From contig NAOQ01001113.1 of assembly GCA_002751075.1 (NCBI GenBank), positions 1 to 12,622 of the forward strand: a stretch of 12,622 bases of DNA, read 5' to 3'. Each line of letters starts with the position of its first letter. Positions within the stretch are counted from its first letter, which is position 1. Below, in pieces: positions 12,501 through 12,622 of this stretch. Both the position numbers and the translations under genes were made by a program. The notes under the pieces are model-generated. The model had not been told where the DNA came from, ran no database searches, and saw only the letters and a program-made list of their open reading frames with translations. The DNA is from Ichthyophonus hoferi (taxonomy: Eukaryota; Opisthokonta; Ichthyosporea; Ichthyophonida; Ichthyophonidae).

Positions 12501-12541
12501 CTGGAAGGAGCACATGCGAGACCATTCATAGATCTTGTCAT
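7701..12541 (-). CDS. UNG: Uracil-DNA glycosylase (UNG family 1), 3' part, eight coding exons
   Basis: Join of exons 12473-12541, 11619-11648, 11125-11167, 10601-10689, 9366-9455, 8626-8717, 7954-8085 and 7701-7709 (minus strand). Phases agree throughout and every intron is GT-AG. It totals 554 nt, about 184 residues and TAA. The enzyme cuts uracil from DNA to begin base-excision repair in nucleus and/or mitochondria. Family landmarks, in human UNG1 numbering: [13 protein letters not shown] with the water-activating D145 and Y147; LCFSV with stacking F158; IPPSL loop; [17 protein letters not shown] with N204; [39 protein letters not shown] with H268 and intercalating L272; C-terminal PIDWQEL. 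These are all intact, so the visible part should be functional. Missing to the right are roughly the first 40 residues of the catalytic domain and the targeting/PCNA/RPA-binding N-terminus. It lies downstream of nothing visible; PP2A follows on the same strand. Confidence 0.96.
7710..7953 (-). other. UNG last intron
   Basis: 244 nt, GTATAG to CTACCAG, phase 0, between PIDWQ and the Glu-Leu-stop exon. The 3' end has a normal pyrimidine tract, CCTTCTGCTACCAG. Confidence 0.8.
7954..8085 (-). CDS. UNG: UNG exon, HPSPLS catalytic loop
   Basis: 132 nt, 44 codons, phase 0 at both ends: [33 protein letters not shown] and [11 protein letters not shown]. It provides the catalytic His (H268 in human) and the Leu (L272) that enters the DNA minor groove. 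Acceptor ATACAG before six A's, donor GTATAG. A 32-nt AT palindrome lies about 50 nt upstream in the preceding intron. Confidence 0.97.
8086..8625 (-). other. UNG intron with AT palindrome
   Basis: 540 nt, GTATTT to ATACAG, phase 0. Its 3' end carries TA-rich simple sequence (about 8093-8181), including the perfect 32-nt palindrome described separately. No nested gene seen. Confidence 0.9.
8135..8166. repeat. Perfect 32-nt AT palindrome
   Basis: TATAGT, then ten AT dinucleotides, then ACTATA: the whole 32 nt equals its own reverse complement. It can extrude as a cruciform in DNA or fold as a hairpin in the pre-mRNA, about 50 nt before the UNG exon carrying HPSPLS. Confidence 0.9.
8626..8717 (-). 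CDS. UNG: UNG exon, GLVFLLWG strand
   Basis: 92 nt: TG finishing Val, then 30 codons [20 protein letters not shown] and [10 protein letters not shown], phase 0 at the donor GTATTT. Acceptor CATTCAG. It is the core strand of the UDG fold just before the final catalytic loop. Confidence 0.95.
8718..9365 (-). other. UNG intron
   Basis: 648 nt, GTATAT to CATTCAG, after the first base of a Val codon. About 8995-9240 is purine-rich on the plus strand, hence CT-rich in the transcript. Open frames here are low complexity, not genes. Confidence 0.9.
9366..9455 (-). CDS. UNG: UNG exon, GVLLLNA motif
   Basis: 90 nt: GG finishing Gly, 29 codons ([18 protein letters not shown], then [11 protein letters not shown]) and one base of Val. 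It contains the Asn (N204 in human) that discriminates uracil from cytosine. The acceptor GTCCTAG has a weak pyrimidine tract and lies about 42 nt from a long (AAT)n microsatellite. Confidence 0.95.
9456..10600 (-). other. UNG intron, longest in the window
   Basis: 1145 nt, GTGTGT to CCTAG, after the first base of a Gly codon. Apart from the microsatellite near its 3' end it is unique AT-rich sequence. I looked for RNA genes and coding exons on both strands and saw none. Confidence 0.85.
9485..9585. repeat. (AAT)n microsatellite with degenerate flank
   Basis: Twelve perfect AAT units at 9497-9532, followed by interrupted AAT/GAT/AAC units to about 9585. Transcribed as ATT/UAU in the UNG pre-mRNA, close to the acceptor at 9456. 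A plus-strand open frame across it (poly-Asn/Asp) is an artefact of the repeat. Confidence 0.95.
10601..10689 (-). CDS. UNG: UNG exon, YKEL helix to GWAKQ
   Basis: 89 nt: one base finishing Ser, 29 codons ([20 protein letters not shown] then GHLIGWAKQ) and one base of Gly. It has a good acceptor, CTCTCTCAG, and donor GTGTGT. It corresponds to human LENIYKELSTDIEDF through GWAKQ. Confidence 0.95.
10690..11124 (-). other. UNG intron
   Basis: 435 nt, GTATCT to CTCTCAG, interrupting a Ser codon after its second base. AT-rich with TATA runs near 10890-10940. Nothing else seen. Confidence 0.9.
11125..11167 (-). CDS. UNG: UNG exon, LCFSV uracil-binding segment
   Basis: 43 nt: GT finishing Gly, then [13 protein letters not shown], then AG of a split Ser codon. 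It provides the Phe that stacks on uracil (F158 in human) and the Pro-rich loop preceding the Ser that contacts the DNA backbone. Acceptor CTATAG, donor GTATCT. Confidence 0.94.
11168..11618 (-). other. UNG intron with GTAT-type repeat
   Basis: 451 nt, GTATGT to CTATAG, interrupting a Gly codon after its first base. It contains an imperfect GTAT/GTAG tetranucleotide array at about 11525-11597, near its donor end. Confidence 0.9.
11525..11597. repeat. Imperfect tetranucleotide (GTAT)n-like array
   Basis: Repeated GTAT, GTAG, GTAC and GTCT steps such as TATGTATGTAGGTATGTATG, ending in a short TA run. It lies about 20-90 nt downstream (in sense) of the 30-nt UNG microexon. Confidence 0.85.
11619..11648 (-). 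CDS. UNG: UNG 30-nt microexon carrying the DPYHG active-site loop
   Basis: The microexon starts with AT, finishing the Asp codon begun in the previous exon, then encodes PYHGPGQAH and the first base of a Gly codon. Donor is GTATGT, acceptor ATTAG. Joined to its neighbours it yields [18 protein letters not shown] exactly as the family requires. The exon is 30 nt, below the size most gene finders and some spliceosomes handle easily. Confidence 0.95.
11649..12472 (-). other. UNG intron splitting the catalytic Asp codon
   Basis: 824 nt, GTAAGC to ATTAG, after the first base of the Asp codon in GQDPYHG. It contains a purine-rich plus-strand block (about 11850-11945) and a TTAATTAATTAAT stretch near 12342-12354. 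No nested gene seen. Confidence 0.9.
12473..12541 (-). CDS. UNG: UNG exon (first visible), VKVVIIGQ strand
   Basis: 69 nt: two bases of a split codon, 22 codons and one base. It encodes [20 protein letters not shown] then GQ. It ends G|GTAAGC inside the catalytic Asp codon. The acceptor AAACAG has little polypyrimidine tract and stands only about 22 nt from an (ATT)n microsatellite. The frame stays open upstream of it, so the exact 5' edge is less certain than the donor. Confidence 0.88.
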
Positions 12542-12562
12542 CTGTTTGCATATATGATTGTA

Positions 12563-12563
<1 letters not shown>

Positions 12564-12622
<59 letters not shown>
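12564..12622. repeat. (ATT)n microsatellite running off the right end
   Basis: Uninterrupted ATT units from 12564 to the window edge, 59 nt or nearly 20 units, with true length unknown. In the UNG sense strand it reads AAT and sits about 22 nt upstream of the exon acceptor at 12542. Confidence 0.97.

Overview
This is an AT-rich (roughly two-thirds A+T), intron-rich eukaryotic nuclear window holding two conserved single-copy-type genes, both on the minus strand. Both were reconstructed exon by exon from GT-AG boundaries, codon phase and family conservation. Positions 1759-4497 hold a complete gene for the catalytic subunit of protein phosphatase 2A: six coding exons, 308 residues, all metal and active-site residues present, ending in TPDYFL. 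Positions 7701-12541 hold the 3' part of a family-1 uracil-DNA glycosylase gene (UNG): eight coding exons and about 184 residues. Its 5' end lies beyond the right edge.

Layout: 1-1758 is the PP2A 3' flank, plus a small GC-richer patch (about 630-775) open on both strands that could be an exon of an unidentified gene. 4498-7700 is about 3.2 kb between the two coding regions. It carries a probable 3' splice site just upstream of the PP2A start (implying a 5'UTR intron), a duplicated segment of about 140-150 bp, a candidate GC-richer leader/promoter patch near 5556-5635, and a two-copy tandem repeat of about 187 bp at 6964-7336. UNG introns hold A/T trinucleotide microsatellites, an AT palindrome and a GTAT-type repeat. 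The (ATT)n tract runs off the right end.

Organism: both proteins resemble opisthokont homologues. As far as I recall, the PP2A coding-exon lengths (99, 210, 174, 252, 119, 73) match vertebrate PPP2CA (102, 210, 174, 90+162, 119, 73) at every junction but one. Such retention of ancestral introns, with AT-rich introns of 0.1-1.1 kb, suggests an early-branching animal (a sponge is one candidate), a unicellular relative of animals, or an intron-rich early fungus. The sequence does not decide between these.

The genes work separately: PP2A is a signalling phosphatase and UNG starts base-excision repair of uracil in DNA. They share orientation, but nothing shows shared function or transcription. 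I see no mobile-element protein, CRISPR array, tRNA, rRNA or viral remnant, and no sign of a new multi-gene system. The most notable points are gene structure: a UNG catalytic Asp codon split by an intron, a 30-nt UNG microexon, and a 9-nt terminal UNG coding exon.
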